Shown in pieces: positions 8,454-17,313 of a stretch of 64,000 bases of DNA; position 1 is the stretch's first letter, and every line of letters starts with the position of its first letter. The notes beneath the pieces were generated by a model that saw only the letters and a program-made list of their open reading frames with translations, was not told the origin of the DNA and did not search any database. Origin of the DNA: an uncultured Lachnospiraceae bacterium (GTDB taxonomy: Bacteria > Bacillota > Clostridia > Lachnospirales > Lachnospiraceae); the NCBI GenBank assembly GCA_910583615.1, contig CAJTXP010000004.1, positions 1-64,000 on the forward strand. The letters run 5' to 3'. A program made the translations under genes and the position numbers.

Positions 8454-9351
8454 GAAAAAAACAAAGGCTGTATTTACAGAACCCGGCTACTGGCAGTCTT
8501 ATTCGGACATGATGGCTGCACTGCTTTTGATCTTTATCCTGATCATAGCAATTACCCTTGCCATATATAAACAGAAAAGGACTGATCTGGAGGAGGCACA
8601 GCTTCAGCTGAATGCAACCAGGACGGAGCTGGAAGCGTCGGAAGCAGATCTGGAAGCATCGAAGGCGGAGCTGGAGGCGTCGGAAGAAGAACTTCGGAAT
8701 TCCTTAAAAGAACTGGAAGAGGCCTATGCAAAAGCGACTATGACACAGGAGGAACTGGACGCAGCCTATCTGGAAATTGACGAAGCGCGTGCAGAATTGA
8801 GCGCAACGAAAAACGAACTGCGGGATATCGTCGGTATCCGGACGGATATTATCGGTGAGCTGCAGACGCGTTTCAGCAATTCTTCCATGAAAGTAGACGC
8901 GCAGACGGGTTCCATTACATTTTCCTCAGATGTATTATTCCGTTACAACAGTGCGACGCTGACAGCAGAGAGCAAAGATACTTTGAAAGAGATCATTCCC
9001 ATGTATCTTGGAGTTCTTCTGCAAAGCAGTTTCCGGCCGTATATTGCCGAGATCATTATAGAAGGCCATACGGATACAGACGGCGGTTATGAAAGCAATA
9101 TGACTTTATCTTATAACCGGGCGAATTCTGTAGCGAGATTCTGCCTGGATGATGCAAACGGCCTGACAGAAAGCCAGATCGAACAGCTGCAGAAAGTATT
9201 GACTGTGAACGGACGTTCTTTCAGCCGCCCCATCTACAAAGCGGATTCTGCAGAGGTTGATATGGCGGCGTCCAGACGTGTAGAGATCAAATTCCGGTTA
9301 AAAGAAGATGAGATGATCAATAAGATTACGGAAGTGCTGAATCAGGAATAA
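8443..9351 (+). CDS. MotB/OmpA-domain partner, ZorB-like
   Basis: This 302-residue protein has a single membrane segment at about 22-42 that starts with an Asp (YSDMMAALLLIFILIIA), at the position of the proton-binding Asp of MotB/ZorB. A coiled-coil linker (47-135) follows, with repeated LEAS units such as LEASEADLEASKAELEAS. The OmpA/MotB peptidoglycan-binding domain spans about 155-295, with IEGHTDTDGGYESN, SYNRANSVARF and ASRRVEIKFRL. It overlaps the upstream channel gene by 11 bases. The pair has the architecture of a stator unit. It is not a flagellar MotB by context, because no motility genes are near. A hairpin (9366-9422) follows. Confidence 0.78.
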   Translation: MKNKKKTKAVFTEPGYWQSYSDMMAALLLIFILIIAITLAIYKQKRTDLEEAQLQLNATRTELEASEADLEASKAELEASEEELRNSLKELEEAYAKATMTQEELDAAYLEIDEARAELSATKNELRDIVGIRTDIIGELQTRFSNSSMKVDAQTGSITFSSDVLFRYNSATLTAESKDTLKEIIPMYLGVLLQSSFRPYIAEIIIEGHTDTDGGYESNMTLSYNRANSVARFCLDDANGLTESQIEQLQKVLTVNGRSFSRPIYKADSAEVDMAASRRVEIKFRLKEDEMINKITEVLNQE

Positions 9352-9365
9352 AAAACGATCATTTT

Positions 9366-9422
9366 CCTGCGGCAGCCGCCGAATGGACATGTCTGCATGT
9401 CTGTCTGGCCCGCTGCCGCAGG
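9366..9422. repeat. Hairpin repeat, copy A, flanking the ATPase gene
   Basis: The 11-base arms CCTGCGGCAGC and GCTGCCGCAGG are perfectly complementary around a 35-base loop. The loop contains a segment (CCGCCGAATGGACATGTC) that recurs inverted at 11219-11265. It may also end transcription of the MotB-like gene, though there is no T-run. Confidence 0.55.
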
Positions 9423-9444
9423 ATTCATCCGGTTGGAATTACCA

Positions 9445-11178
9445 TCAGCCGCGAAAACGATTCAGGCATGCAAAGAGTTCCTGCTTCCGGGGGACTGCCA
9501 GTCCGCAGGGAATATAGGAGCTGCAGAATGGATCCCATCCTTTTTTCTCCAGCGTATCACAGAGAATCTGCGCTGTCTGTCTGACGGTACGTTTTCCGTC
9601 TATCACCTGTTCCAGAGCATAACGCAGCATATATGCCAGAGCGGCAGTCTGTTCTGAATCTACAAGCTGTTCCACATAACGTAAATCAATGGTTTCCCTG
9701 TCCAAAGAAAAGGAATCTCTGCCCAAAGTCTTTACTTTCATGTGTTCATGACGGTTTCCGCCGCCGGAACGATTCCCTCTGTAATCCCTTCCGCTGCGGT
9801 TTTTGCCGCGGTTATATGCAGGTAAAGTTCGCTGAAAATCGGGCGTCTGGAAACCGGGAGCCTGAATCCGGGGCGCTTTGTGTTCCTTGCAGAGTGTTTT
9901 TACATGTTCTGTAATGTCAACGGGACAGTAGCAGTCCATCTGCAGAATTTTGTCTGCAATATAGAAGAATGCACCGGAGCTTCCGGCTACCAGGATTGTG
10001 GAGATTCCTTCCTTTTCATACAGATCCCGGGCACGTTCCAGAAATGGAGTGATCGGTTCTTTCTCTCTGCTGATTACCTGCTGCATAAAATCATCCCGCA
10101 GCATGAAGTTGGTGGCGGAAGTATCTTCATCGATAAGAAACAGGCGGGTTCCTGCCTCCATATGTTCCATGACTCCAGCCGCCTGAGAGGTGCTTCCGCT
10201 GGCGTCCGGCGTGGAGAAAGAGGAGGTATCCTTCTTGTTTGGCAGATCGTTGATGAAAAGGGATATATTCACTCCCCGGATAGAACGTCCGTCTTCGGCG
10301 CGCAGTTTTACCGCCGTATCATCCGTAATGACATATTCCCGTCCGTCCCCGGCAATATGGTTGTAAACGCCTGTCTGCAGCGCCTCTAAAAGCGTGGATT
10401 TTCCATGATAACCGCCGCCTACAATCAATGTAATTCCGCGGGGAATGGCCATTCCGCTGATGGTTCCTTTATGAGGTAACGTAAAGGTGCGTTCCATGGA
10501 AGCGGGAGAGCAAAAGGGAACGCTGTCTTTCATGGGCAGGTCGGAGACCCCGCTTTTTCTGGGAAGAATGGAACCGTTGGCAACGAAAGCCGTCAGATTT
10601 TCTTCCTTTAAAATCTTTCTGAGTGCTTCCTGATCTTCTGATAAGAATACGGCTGCTTCCACCTTTTTCTTATCCAATTTTGCGTAGAAAAAACTGTTTT
10701 CCACACATGCGGGAAGAAAGTCAAAGAGGATTTTCTCCAGTTCCCCTGCGTTAATCGTCCGTCCAAAAGCAGGAAACCCTGCGTGAAAACGGGCTGTGAT
10801 CTTTGTATCTGTGATCTGACAGGCGCTTCGATCCAGCACTTCCTGCCCGCAGTGGGAAATCGACAGCAACCCGCTTTTCCCGGAACCTTTCGCTTTAAAA
10901 TTATATTCTTCGAACTGAGAAGCGAACTGCCGGGTCAGAAAATCCTGCAGAGCAATACGAGAGCAGTCCTTTTCATAACAGAAAGCCGGAAATGCGGCTC
11001 CTTTGTGAGAAATCTCCACATGAAGACTGGATGGAGATGCAAAAGGGTCCCCCTGCACGTGATCGATGGACAGGGAAAATTTTGGAAACTGATAGATACC
11101 TGCCAGAGATTTATAGGCAGGATAGCTTTTATGATCAATGGAGCGCAGTAAAGTGCGCAGTTCACTGGATGTTTTCAT
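9445..11178 (-). CDS. ABC-class P-loop ATPase (COG3044/PF09818 type)
   Basis: This 577-residue protein belongs to the predicted ABC-class ATPases with an unusual nucleotide site. Walker A is at about 253-262 (VGGGYHGKSTLL) and Walker B at about 345-352 (RLFLIDEDTSATNFM). A signature-like stretch lies around 322-340. A linker near residues 460-487 is rich in Arg, Gly and Asn (RGKNRSGRDYRGNRSGGG), like nucleic-acid-binding RGG segments. The role is unknown in all bacteria that carry it. It is a single gene facing its neighbours, flanked by related hairpin repeats on both sides. The start at 11178 follows an AGGAG-like site. Confidence 0.8.
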   Translation of the reverse strand: MKTSSELRTLLRSIDHKSYPAYKSLAGIYQFPKFSLSIDHVQGDPFASPSSLHVEISHKGAAFPAFCYEKDCSRIALQDFLTRQFASQFEEYNFKAKGSGKSGLLSISHCGQEVLDRSACQITDTKITARFHAGFPAFGRTINAGELEKILFDFLPACVENSFFYAKLDKKKVEAAVFLSEDQEALRKILKEENLTAFVANGSILPRKSGVSDLPMKDSVPFCSPASMERTFTLPHKGTISGMAIPRGITLIVGGGYHGKSTLLEALQTGVYNHIAGDGREYVITDDTAVKLRAEDGRSIRGVNISLFINDLPNKKDTSSFSTPDASGSTSQAAGVMEHMEAGTRLFLIDEDTSATNFMLRDDFMQQVISREKEPITPFLERARDLYEKEGISTILVAGSSGAFFYIADKILQMDCYCPVDITEHVKTLCKEHKAPRIQAPGFQTPDFQRTLPAYNRGKNRSGRDYRGNRSGGGNRHEHMKVKTLGRDSFSLDRETIDLRYVEQLVDSEQTAALAYMLRYALEQVIDGKRTVRQTAQILCDTLEKKGWDPFCSSYIPCGLAVPRKQELFACLNRFRG

Positions 11179-11218
11179 CGTCTTGAATACTCCTTTTTAC
11201 TGAATATTTGTTTTCACG

Positions 11219-11265
11219 GGCAGCGAATCCGGCGGGCATGACGGCATGTCTGTTCGGCGGCCGCT
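11219..11265. repeat. Repeat copy B, inverted relative to copy A
   Basis: About 35 of 48 positions match the reverse complement of the copy at 9366-9422 (shared GGCAGCG, GCATG, CATGTC and TTCGGCGGC blocks). The two copies bracket the ATPase gene as imperfect inverted repeats. Confidence 0.5.
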
Positions 11266-11311
11266 TATTCATTAGTATAGCAATTTCTCTTTTGACTCGT
11301 CAATGAGAAAA

Positions 11312-12877
11312 TCAGCGTCGGTTTCGATATTCCGATATAGTGCTTCCAGTTACTTTTTTGAACACTTTAATAAAATAATTCGGATTGGAGTAGCCAACCA
11401 GTTCACTGATCTGAGCAGCGCTTTTTTGAGTCGTTGTTACCAGAAGAAGCGCGTTTTGAATGCGGATCTCTGTCAGATACCGGGTAAATGATACGTCGGT
11501 TTTCATTTTAAACAGCGAGCTGACATAGGAGGCGTTCATGTGAAGGTAGTCTGCAACGGAAGATAATGTGATATTTTCCTGATAGTGTTCATTGATATAC
11601 TGTTTTGCCAGAAGAATAATCTCATTGTAATTTTCTTTTGACTGCATGAATTCACTGACTTTGCCTAAAATGGAAAAGAGATAAAACTTCAGTTCACACA
11701 GGGTAAAATGATATCTGGTATGAAAAATGTCCCATTCATTTTCAAACTGCGACAGCGGAATATGGAGTGTTTCATTCAGAAACTGATCCAGAGTGATAAG
11801 AATAAACCGTACATAGTCAATTACTTTTTCCGGAAGATAAGTCCGGGTCTTCTGCAGGTCTTGAAACTGATTTTCACAAAGCTGCTGCAAAAGAGAAAGA
11901 TTTCCAATCTGGAGGGCATCGCGGATGGGCAGGCAGCTGATCGGCGAGGCAATATAAGCCTTACATGCAGGACGGTTCAGTTCATATGAAATGATCGTCT
12001 GATCCGTATAGAACAGGGCGGTATGGCAGAGCTTTGCCTGTCCCAGGGCAGCCTTCAGCCTTGTTGTATGATGGAACAGACCGGACAGTCCTGCACGGAG
12101 AGAGATGTTAAAAAAAGTCATCATTCTTGTATTAATCTCGCCGACCGCATCAGAAAAGACCGGATAAAAATCGGATGTATGTTCTGCCTCGGGACACAGC
12201 ACCATTAAAAGAGACTTGTCTGTATACAGGAATATATAGTTTTTGCAGTATTTATTCAGTGTTTCCTTCAGAAGACTTTCCAGAACAGAGTAGGCGGGAT
12301 TGATTCCGGTGTATCTTTTATGTGTCTCACTGTAGATCAGATCTGCAATACAGATACAGATGGAACGGCTCTGCATCTGCTCCCATATCTTCAGATATGT
12401 TTCATCCATCCGGGCAATGTCTTCCTGAAAATCTGTCTTTACCAGTACACTGAAGAATTCATAGGCAGATACGGCCGGCTCTTCCGGCTCTTCTTCCGGC
12501 TGTCCTATTTTATCAGAAATTTTCTGAAGGAGGTCGAGAAGATTTTCTTTTTCCAGATCCTGTTTCAGAAGATAATCCGTGGCTCCATGCTGAAAGCACC
12601 GGCGTACCAGTTCATAGTCATCATAGTTGCTCAGAATGATAATATAGGGGGTAAGCTGATGTTCCCGAAGCTTCTGAACAAGCTGATCGCCGCTCATCAC
12701 AGGCATTTTGATATCTGTAATGACAATGTCAACCGGGTGTTCCAGCATATACTGAAGAGCCTCCTGGCCGTTTTTGAACAGTCCGCACAGCTCAAAGCAA
12801 TAATCGGACCAGGGGAGAATGGTAGAAAGGCCCAGACGGACAATATTTTCATCTTCTACAATGATTATTTTAATCAT
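11312..12877 (-). CDS. AraC-type response regulator, YesN family
   Basis: This 521-residue protein starts with a receiver domain (IIIVEDENIVRLG, phospho-Asp at about 55 in IVITDIKMPVMSG, Lys in DYLLKQD). A middle region of about 280 residues follows. The C-terminal AraC DNA-binding domain (from about 420) has two helix-turn-helix units, SSVADYLHMNASYVSSLFK and AAQISELVGYSNPNYFIKVF. It overlaps the end of the histidine kinase by 8 bases, so the pair is coupled. This family activates neighbouring sugar ABC transporter operons. The divergent transporter-rhamnosidase-GH94 genes are its probable target. Confidence 0.88.
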   Translation of the reverse strand: MIKIIIVEDENIVRLGLSTILPWSDYCFELCGLFKNGQEALQYMLEHPVDIVITDIKMPVMSGDQLVQKLREHQLTPYIIILSNYDDYELVRRCFQHGATDYLLKQDLEKENLLDLLQKISDKIGQPEEEPEEPAVSAYEFFSVLVKTDFQEDIARMDETYLKIWEQMQSRSICICIADLIYSETHKRYTGINPAYSVLESLLKETLNKYCKNYIFLYTDKSLLMVLCPEAEHTSDFYPVFSDAVGEINTRMMTFFNISLRAGLSGLFHHTTRLKAALGQAKLCHTALFYTDQTIISYELNRPACKAYIASPISCLPIRDALQIGNLSLLQQLCENQFQDLQKTRTYLPEKVIDYVRFILITLDQFLNETLHIPLSQFENEWDIFHTRYHFTLCELKFYLFSILGKVSEFMQSKENYNEIILLAKQYINEHYQENITLSSVADYLHMNASYVSSLFKMKTDVSFTRYLTEIRIQNALLLVTTTQKSAAQISELVGYSNPNYFIKVFKKVTGSTISEYRNRR

Positions 12878-14684
12878 ATGTCAGTTCGCCTCCTTGCGTC
12901 ATCAATGGAATGCAGATCAGGACTCTTGTTCCGTCTCCTTCCCGGGAAGAAATATGAAGCCCATAGCTGGTTCCGAATTTCAGTTTGATTCTCTGATCCA
13001 CGTTGTGAATGCCGATATTATTAAAATGCGTACCGGAACCGGAGTCCTTCAGACACTGTTCCTGCTGCTCCTGGCTCATGCCCACGCCGTTGTCTTCTAT
13101 GGTGATTTTCATGAGGCCGGAGGGGAGGTCTCTACGAAACAGGATCTGTATTCTGCAGGGGCGGTCCAGATCCGGAAAGCCATGAATGATAGAATTTTCT
13201 ACGATCGGCTGCAGGGTGCATTTGGGAATCATATATTGTTCCACACATTCTTCATGATCGAAGATCAGAGAAAAATTATCATAACGCAGCTTCATAATAC
13301 TTGTATAACAGGTCAGAATCTCTTTCTCATCTGCAATTGTGATTAACTGATCCGGGTTGGAATAAGCGCTTCGAAGCAGAGTGGTCAGATTGGACAGCTG
13401 TGTTTTGATCTGGGTCTGGCCATTAAAGACAGCCAGCCAGCTGATGGAATTCAGCGTGTTGTATATAAAATGAGGGTTGATCTGGGCCCGGAGCATCTGA
13501 AGTTCTGTTTCAATTAACTCCGTTTGTTTTTGACGGTTTTCTTCCATCAGAATATCAATTCTGTTCAGCATTTTATTAAACTGAGTGGCCAGATTGTTGA
13601 TATCCGGAGAAGGGTATTGTGAAACGCGTAAAGCCAGATTACCGGAGGAGATCTCCGACATAACCTGCTGAATCTCCGATAATGGTTTTGTAAAACTCCT
13701 GGCAATAGGCCATGCAGCGCAGAAGATCGCAATCACAATCAGTCCGAAGATGATAAGCGAGCGCCGAAAGGACGTATGAACAGCCAGGGTTATTTCCGAC
13801 AGATCAGATACACTGACCATGGTCCACCCTGAATAATCAGAATCATATTTTGTGATCAGATACTGCTGACCGTCGATCGGGAGAATGAAAGAGTCCGTAT
13901 GATGATTCTGCACTGCGTTCAGCAATACAGATTCCGTGTCAGAATCAAGCTCCAGATGATTTTCTCTGTACATAATCTGTGTTTGATCTGTGATGACATA
14001 ATAGGAAGTAGAATCTTTCAGATTGCTTTTGGAAAGACTCTGCTCAAAAAAATCCAGGGAAATAAATATCAGAAGATACCCTGTTTCCTCTAAAAAATCG
14101 TTACGTATCAGCCTCCCAATGGCAAAAGAGTCACGGGTTTTGGTTTTCAGATAGCGGTAGCTGTCTGTGGGAAAGATCACAAAGGAACTGTCGGAATTTT
14201 TAATGGTCTGATAGAAAAAATTGTCGTAACTGTCAATCTCTCCGGCCAGATCATAGGAGGAAAAGATTTTCCCGTCTTTGGAACATATGACTATGGAGGT
14301 GATATCAAAAGTATCCAGGTTATAGATGGTCTCCGTGAAAACTTCCTTTACCTGACGAAGTTCCCTGTTTTTCTGCCCGGAAACCGTATTCTGTCCGCTG
14401 GAATCCAGAAGAGCGCGAATCTTGCTGTTGGCAAAGATCTGTCTGGACATTTTGGCATATTTTTCCAGATTTGCATCCAGCAGGGCGCTTCCGGTTTTCA
14501 ATAGATTCCGTTCGTTCTCATAGATATGTCCAATAATCTGTGCAGAATAGGTCCTGATCGTAATCCGCAGAAGAATACTCATGGAGAAAATACACAGAAT
14601 AGAAAAGATGAGGGCAAGACGCACTTTCAAAGTACTTTTCTTTAACAATAAAAATTCCAATATGGAAGACAGTTTTGTACGCAT
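12870..14684 (-). CDS. Sensor histidine kinase, YesM family
   Basis: This 604-residue protein has TM1 at about 22-42, an extracellular sensor domain (43-305), TM2 at 308-327 and HAMP (328-380). A His_kinase domain follows with phospho-His at about 405 (QINPHFIYNTLNSISW), then an HATPase domain with TIEDNGVGMS. The start at 14684 is preferred because AAGGAG lies nine bases upstream. The longer in-frame extension to 14861 lacks an RBS and encodes unlikely Phe/Cys-rich sequence. It probably senses an extracellular glycan, or the sugar-bound lipoprotein encoded next door, and phosphorylates the YesN-like regulator. Confidence 0.88.
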   Translation of the reverse strand: MRTKLSSILEFLLLKKSTLKVRLALIFSILCIFSMSILLRITIRTYSAQIIGHIYENERNLLKTGSALLDANLEKYAKMSRQIFANSKIRALLDSSGQNTVSGQKNRELRQVKEVFTETIYNLDTFDITSIVICSKDGKIFSSYDLAGEIDSYDNFFYQTIKNSDSSFVIFPTDSYRYLKTKTRDSFAIGRLIRNDFLEETGYLLIFISLDFFEQSLSKSNLKDSTSYYVITDQTQIMYRENHLELDSDTESVLLNAVQNHHTDSFILPIDGQQYLITKYDSDYSGWTMVSVSDLSEITLAVHTSFRRSLIIFGLIVIAIFCAAWPIARSFTKPLSEIQQVMSEISSGNLALRVSQYPSPDINNLATQFNKMLNRIDILMEENRQKQTELIETELQMLRAQINPHFIYNTLNSISWLAVFNGQTQIKTQLSNLTTLLRSAYSNPDQLITIADEKEILTCYTSIMKLRYDNFSLIFDHEECVEQYMIPKCTLQPIVENSIIHGFPDLDRPCRIQILFRRDLPSGLMKITIEDNGVGMSQEQQEQCLKDSGSGTHFNNIGIHNVDQRIKLKFGTSYGLHISSREGDGTRVLICIPLMTQGGELTYD

Positions 14685-14955
14685 GACGATCATCTCCTTG
14701 TTCTGATTTTTTAATAAATATAACATACCTCTGAAAAAAACGCACCAAAAACATGAAAAATGTCTAAAACTGCCAAATAAATGGAAGCTATCCAAAAAAA
14801 ATACACATTTATGTATTTTTGAATTTTCTGTAAAATCAGAAAAACAAATAATAATGCACAAATTTCAAAGGGAAGTGACTGGAAATAATCAGATAATGTT
14901 TTAGAATGTAATTGTAGTAAAAAACAAAGAATCAATCATGTACGGAGGTAAAAAA

Positions 14956-16302
14956 GTGAAAAGAAGAATGTTGGTTACGATTGTTTCAGCTGCTATGGCC
15001 GGCAGTTTACTGGCTGGATGCGGTTCCGGACAGACTGCCGGGGAAAATGCTGCTGCGGCCGATGAATCAGCTGATACCGGCGGGGAAGAAGTATCAGGGG
15101 AGTACAGTTCCTCAGAGGAAGTTACTTTAAATGTATACAACTGGCATACAGAGAGAGCGGAAGTATATGAAAGCATCTTTTCCAGATTCCATGAAAAGTA
15201 TCCGAATATCACGGTAAACTATATCGCATATGATGATGATCAGTATTACAGTATGCTGTCGACGTCGATCCAGTCTGGGGAAGCGCCGGATCTGTTTGCC
15301 ACAAGCGGAACCAAGAAAATTGTTTTCCAGAATTATGTGGATATGGGAGCCTGCATGCCGCTGGATGATCTTGTGGATTTCTCTTCCTATACAGAGGATC
15401 AACTGTCCTGGGGCCAGATTGATGGTGTTACTTATATGAGTCCGGCGGCTCTTGGCGACGATTATGGTGTTTATTATAACAAAGATATCTTCGCTCAGTA
15501 TGGTTTAAGCGAGCCTCAGAGCTGGGATGAACTGATGGAGATCTGTGAAACATTAAAAGCCAACGGCGTGGTTCCCTTTTCTCTGCCGGGGCTGGATGCC
15601 AATACAAATCAGTGGTTTTATGTGACGATGATGATTGCGCTTGCTCCTGAGTGGAATAATAACTTCCTGAACGAAGGCAGGAACGATTTTGAGGATGAGA
15701 TTTTTCTGGAAAGTCTGAAAACTTATGAAGATTTCAGGGATAAAGGTTATTTTGGAGAGGACTATGATGATATGGATGCCAATGGCGCCTATATGTATTT
15801 TTCTTCCGGCAATGCGGCCATGATGTGCGATGGTTCCTGGATGGCGGGCACTTTCTCTGCCATGGATGATGTCAACATTGATATGTTTCACTGGCCGTCC
15901 AAAGACGGCAGGATCGTTCAGTATGACGCCCCGTCAACGGAAACCGGATTCAGTATCTATGCAGAAACCAGACATAAAGAAGAAAGCCTGCTTCTGCTGA
16001 ATTATCTGATGACCTATGAAGCGACGCAGGAAGTTGCGAATCTTGGCAACAATGTTCCGATTCTTGGCATCCCGGGTTTGGAGGAACTGTCTTCTCCGGA
16101 CCCTCTGATGAATAAATTTGCACAGGCAGACGTCCGCGTGAAAGGCTTTATTGATAAAGACGCTCTGTATGCAAAAGAAGGATATGATGCGTTCAGTCTG
16201 TTGAATGACAGTCTGCAGAATATTTTGTTTGAAATTCAAACCCCGGAAGAAGTTCAGGCAGCCATGATTGACATGCTGGATCCAGCAAAATATGAAAAAT
16301 AA
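14956..16302 (+). CDS. ABC transporter sugar-binding lipoprotein
   Basis: This 448-residue family 1 extracellular solute-binding protein has an N-terminal lipoprotein signal (basic KRRM, hydrophobic core, lipobox LLAGC with Cys at about 22). An acidic Ala/Glu linker follows, then the binding fold starting LNVYNWHTERAEVYESIF and including SWDELMEICETLKANGV and AAMMCDGSWMAG. A GTG start at 14956 is chosen because GGAGG at 14944-14948 sits seven bases upstream. The ATG at 14938 lies before that site and would encode it. It is first in an operon with two permeases, GH78 and GH94. The ligand is probably a rhamnose-containing oligosaccharide, by context. Confidence 0.85.
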   Translation: MKRRMLVTIVSAAMAGSLLAGCGSGQTAGENAAAADESADTGGEEVSGEYSSSEEVTLNVYNWHTERAEVYESIFSRFHEKYPNITVNYIAYDDDQYYSMLSTSIQSGEAPDLFATSGTKKIVFQNYVDMGACMPLDDLVDFSSYTEDQLSWGQIDGVTYMSPAALGDDYGVYYNKDIFAQYGLSEPQSWDELMEICETLKANGVVPFSLPGLDANTNQWFYVTMMIALAPEWNNNFLNEGRNDFEDEIFLESLKTYEDFRDKGYFGEDYDDMDANGAYMYFSSGNAAMMCDGSWMAGTFSAMDDVNIDMFHWPSKDGRIVQYDAPSTETGFSIYAETRHKEESLLLLNYLMTYEATQEVANLGNNVPILGIPGLEELSSPDPLMNKFAQADVRVKGFIDKDALYAKEGYDAFSLLNDSLQNILFEIQTPEEVQAAMIDMLDPAKYEK

Positions 16303-16327
16303 TATCTGCTGCATGTTATGATCTACA

Positions 16328-16361
16328 GGGGCTGTTGTGGAAGAAGTTTTGCGACGGCCCC
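16328..16361 (+). terminator. Intra-operon hairpin after the binding-protein gene
   Basis: GGGGCTGTTGT pairs with GCGACGGCCCC (G-U pairs allowed) in the gap between binding-protein and permease genes. There is no T-run. Such hairpins commonly stabilise the upstream mRNA or partly end transcription, so that the binding protein is made in excess. Confidence 0.5.
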
Positions 16362-16389
16362 CGTTCTGGAAAGAGAGGAGTGATGAAGT

Positions 16390-17295
16390 TTGAAAAAGAA
16401 AAAAACCTGTATCTGGTTCATTCTTCCAGGTTTTATCATTTATACATTGTTTTCTATTTATCCCATTTTGAGCGCAGTTCCAAACAGTTTTGTAAAGTGG
16501 GGCGGCATTGGAAAGAAACAATGGGTTGGACTTGGCAATTATATCAGTCTGTTTACGCACCCGCAGCTGGCGCCTCAGTTTTTTAATGCAGCTCAAAATA
16601 CCCTGTATTATCTGGTTCTGAACCTTGTGGTCGTTAACACGCTTTCCATCCTTCTGGCGTATCTGCTGTTTAAAGGAATTCCGGGACACAAACCATATAA
16701 GGTAATTATTTTTTCTCCGCATTTTCTGTATCCGACTGCGATTGGATTTTTGTATACACTGTTTTTTGACCCTACCATTGGTCTTTATTCCAGATTTATG
16801 ACTCTGATCGGTCTGGAAAGCTTCCGCACGTTTCCATGGCTGTCCGATCCGGATATGGGAATTCCGCTTTTGCTGATTGTATGTACCTGGAAAGGAATCG
16901 GCTACACGATGCTTTTATATCTGGCAGGTTTTACGATGGTTTCGAAAGACTATGAAGACGCTGCCAGAATTGACGGCGCCAACTCGCTGCAGCTTTTTTT
17001 CAAAATCTATCTTCCCATGATTCGGCCTACTTTGTCGAATGTGCTGGTGCTTACTTATATCTGGTGTATTACGCTTTTCGATCTTCCCTATGTGATCGCA
17101 GGACGGGAAGGCGGCATCAACCGGTGTATGGACGTGCTGGAAACCTTTTTCTACCGGGTAACGTTCAGCGCCACCAGCGGATTTGCAGGTAACTATGTGG
17201 GGATAGGCTCTGCGATCTCTGTATGTGTTTTTTTTGTTGTTCTGATTGGAGCCAGCGCTTTTTTACTGGCGACCGGCAGCAGAAAATATGACTGA
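16390..17295 (+). CDS. Sugar ABC transporter permease, MalF/UgpA type
   Basis: This 301-residue protein has six membrane segments and the cytoplasmic EAA loop (DYEDAARIDGANSLQLFFKI) that docks the ATPase. The start is TTG at 16390, supported by AGAGGAG nine bases upstream; the nearby ATG at 16383 is in another frame. No ATPase gene is in the operon, so a shared MsmK-type ATPase encoded elsewhere is likely, as is usual for such systems in Firmicutes. Confidence 0.85.
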   Translation: MKKKKTCIWFILPGFIIYTLFSIYPILSAVPNSFVKWGGIGKKQWVGLGNYISLFTHPQLAPQFFNAAQNTLYYLVLNLVVVNTLSILLAYLLFKGIPGHKPYKVIIFSPHFLYPTAIGFLYTLFFDPTIGLYSRFMTLIGLESFRTFPWLSDPDMGIPLLLIVCTWKGIGYTMLLYLAGFTMVSKDYEDAARIDGANSLQLFFKIYLPMIRPTLSNVLVLTYIWCITLFDLPYVIAGREGGINRCMDVLETFFYRVTFSATSGFAGNYVGIGSAISVCVFFVVLIGASAFLLATGSRKYD

Positions 17296-17313
17296 TGGGA
17301 GGATTTGGATACG

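Noticed and set aside
7323..11178. Complete Zorya defence system
   Set aside because: Only the channel and OmpA-domain partners are present. The next gene faces the other way and encodes an ABC-class ATPase, not ZorC/D/E or the type III effectors.
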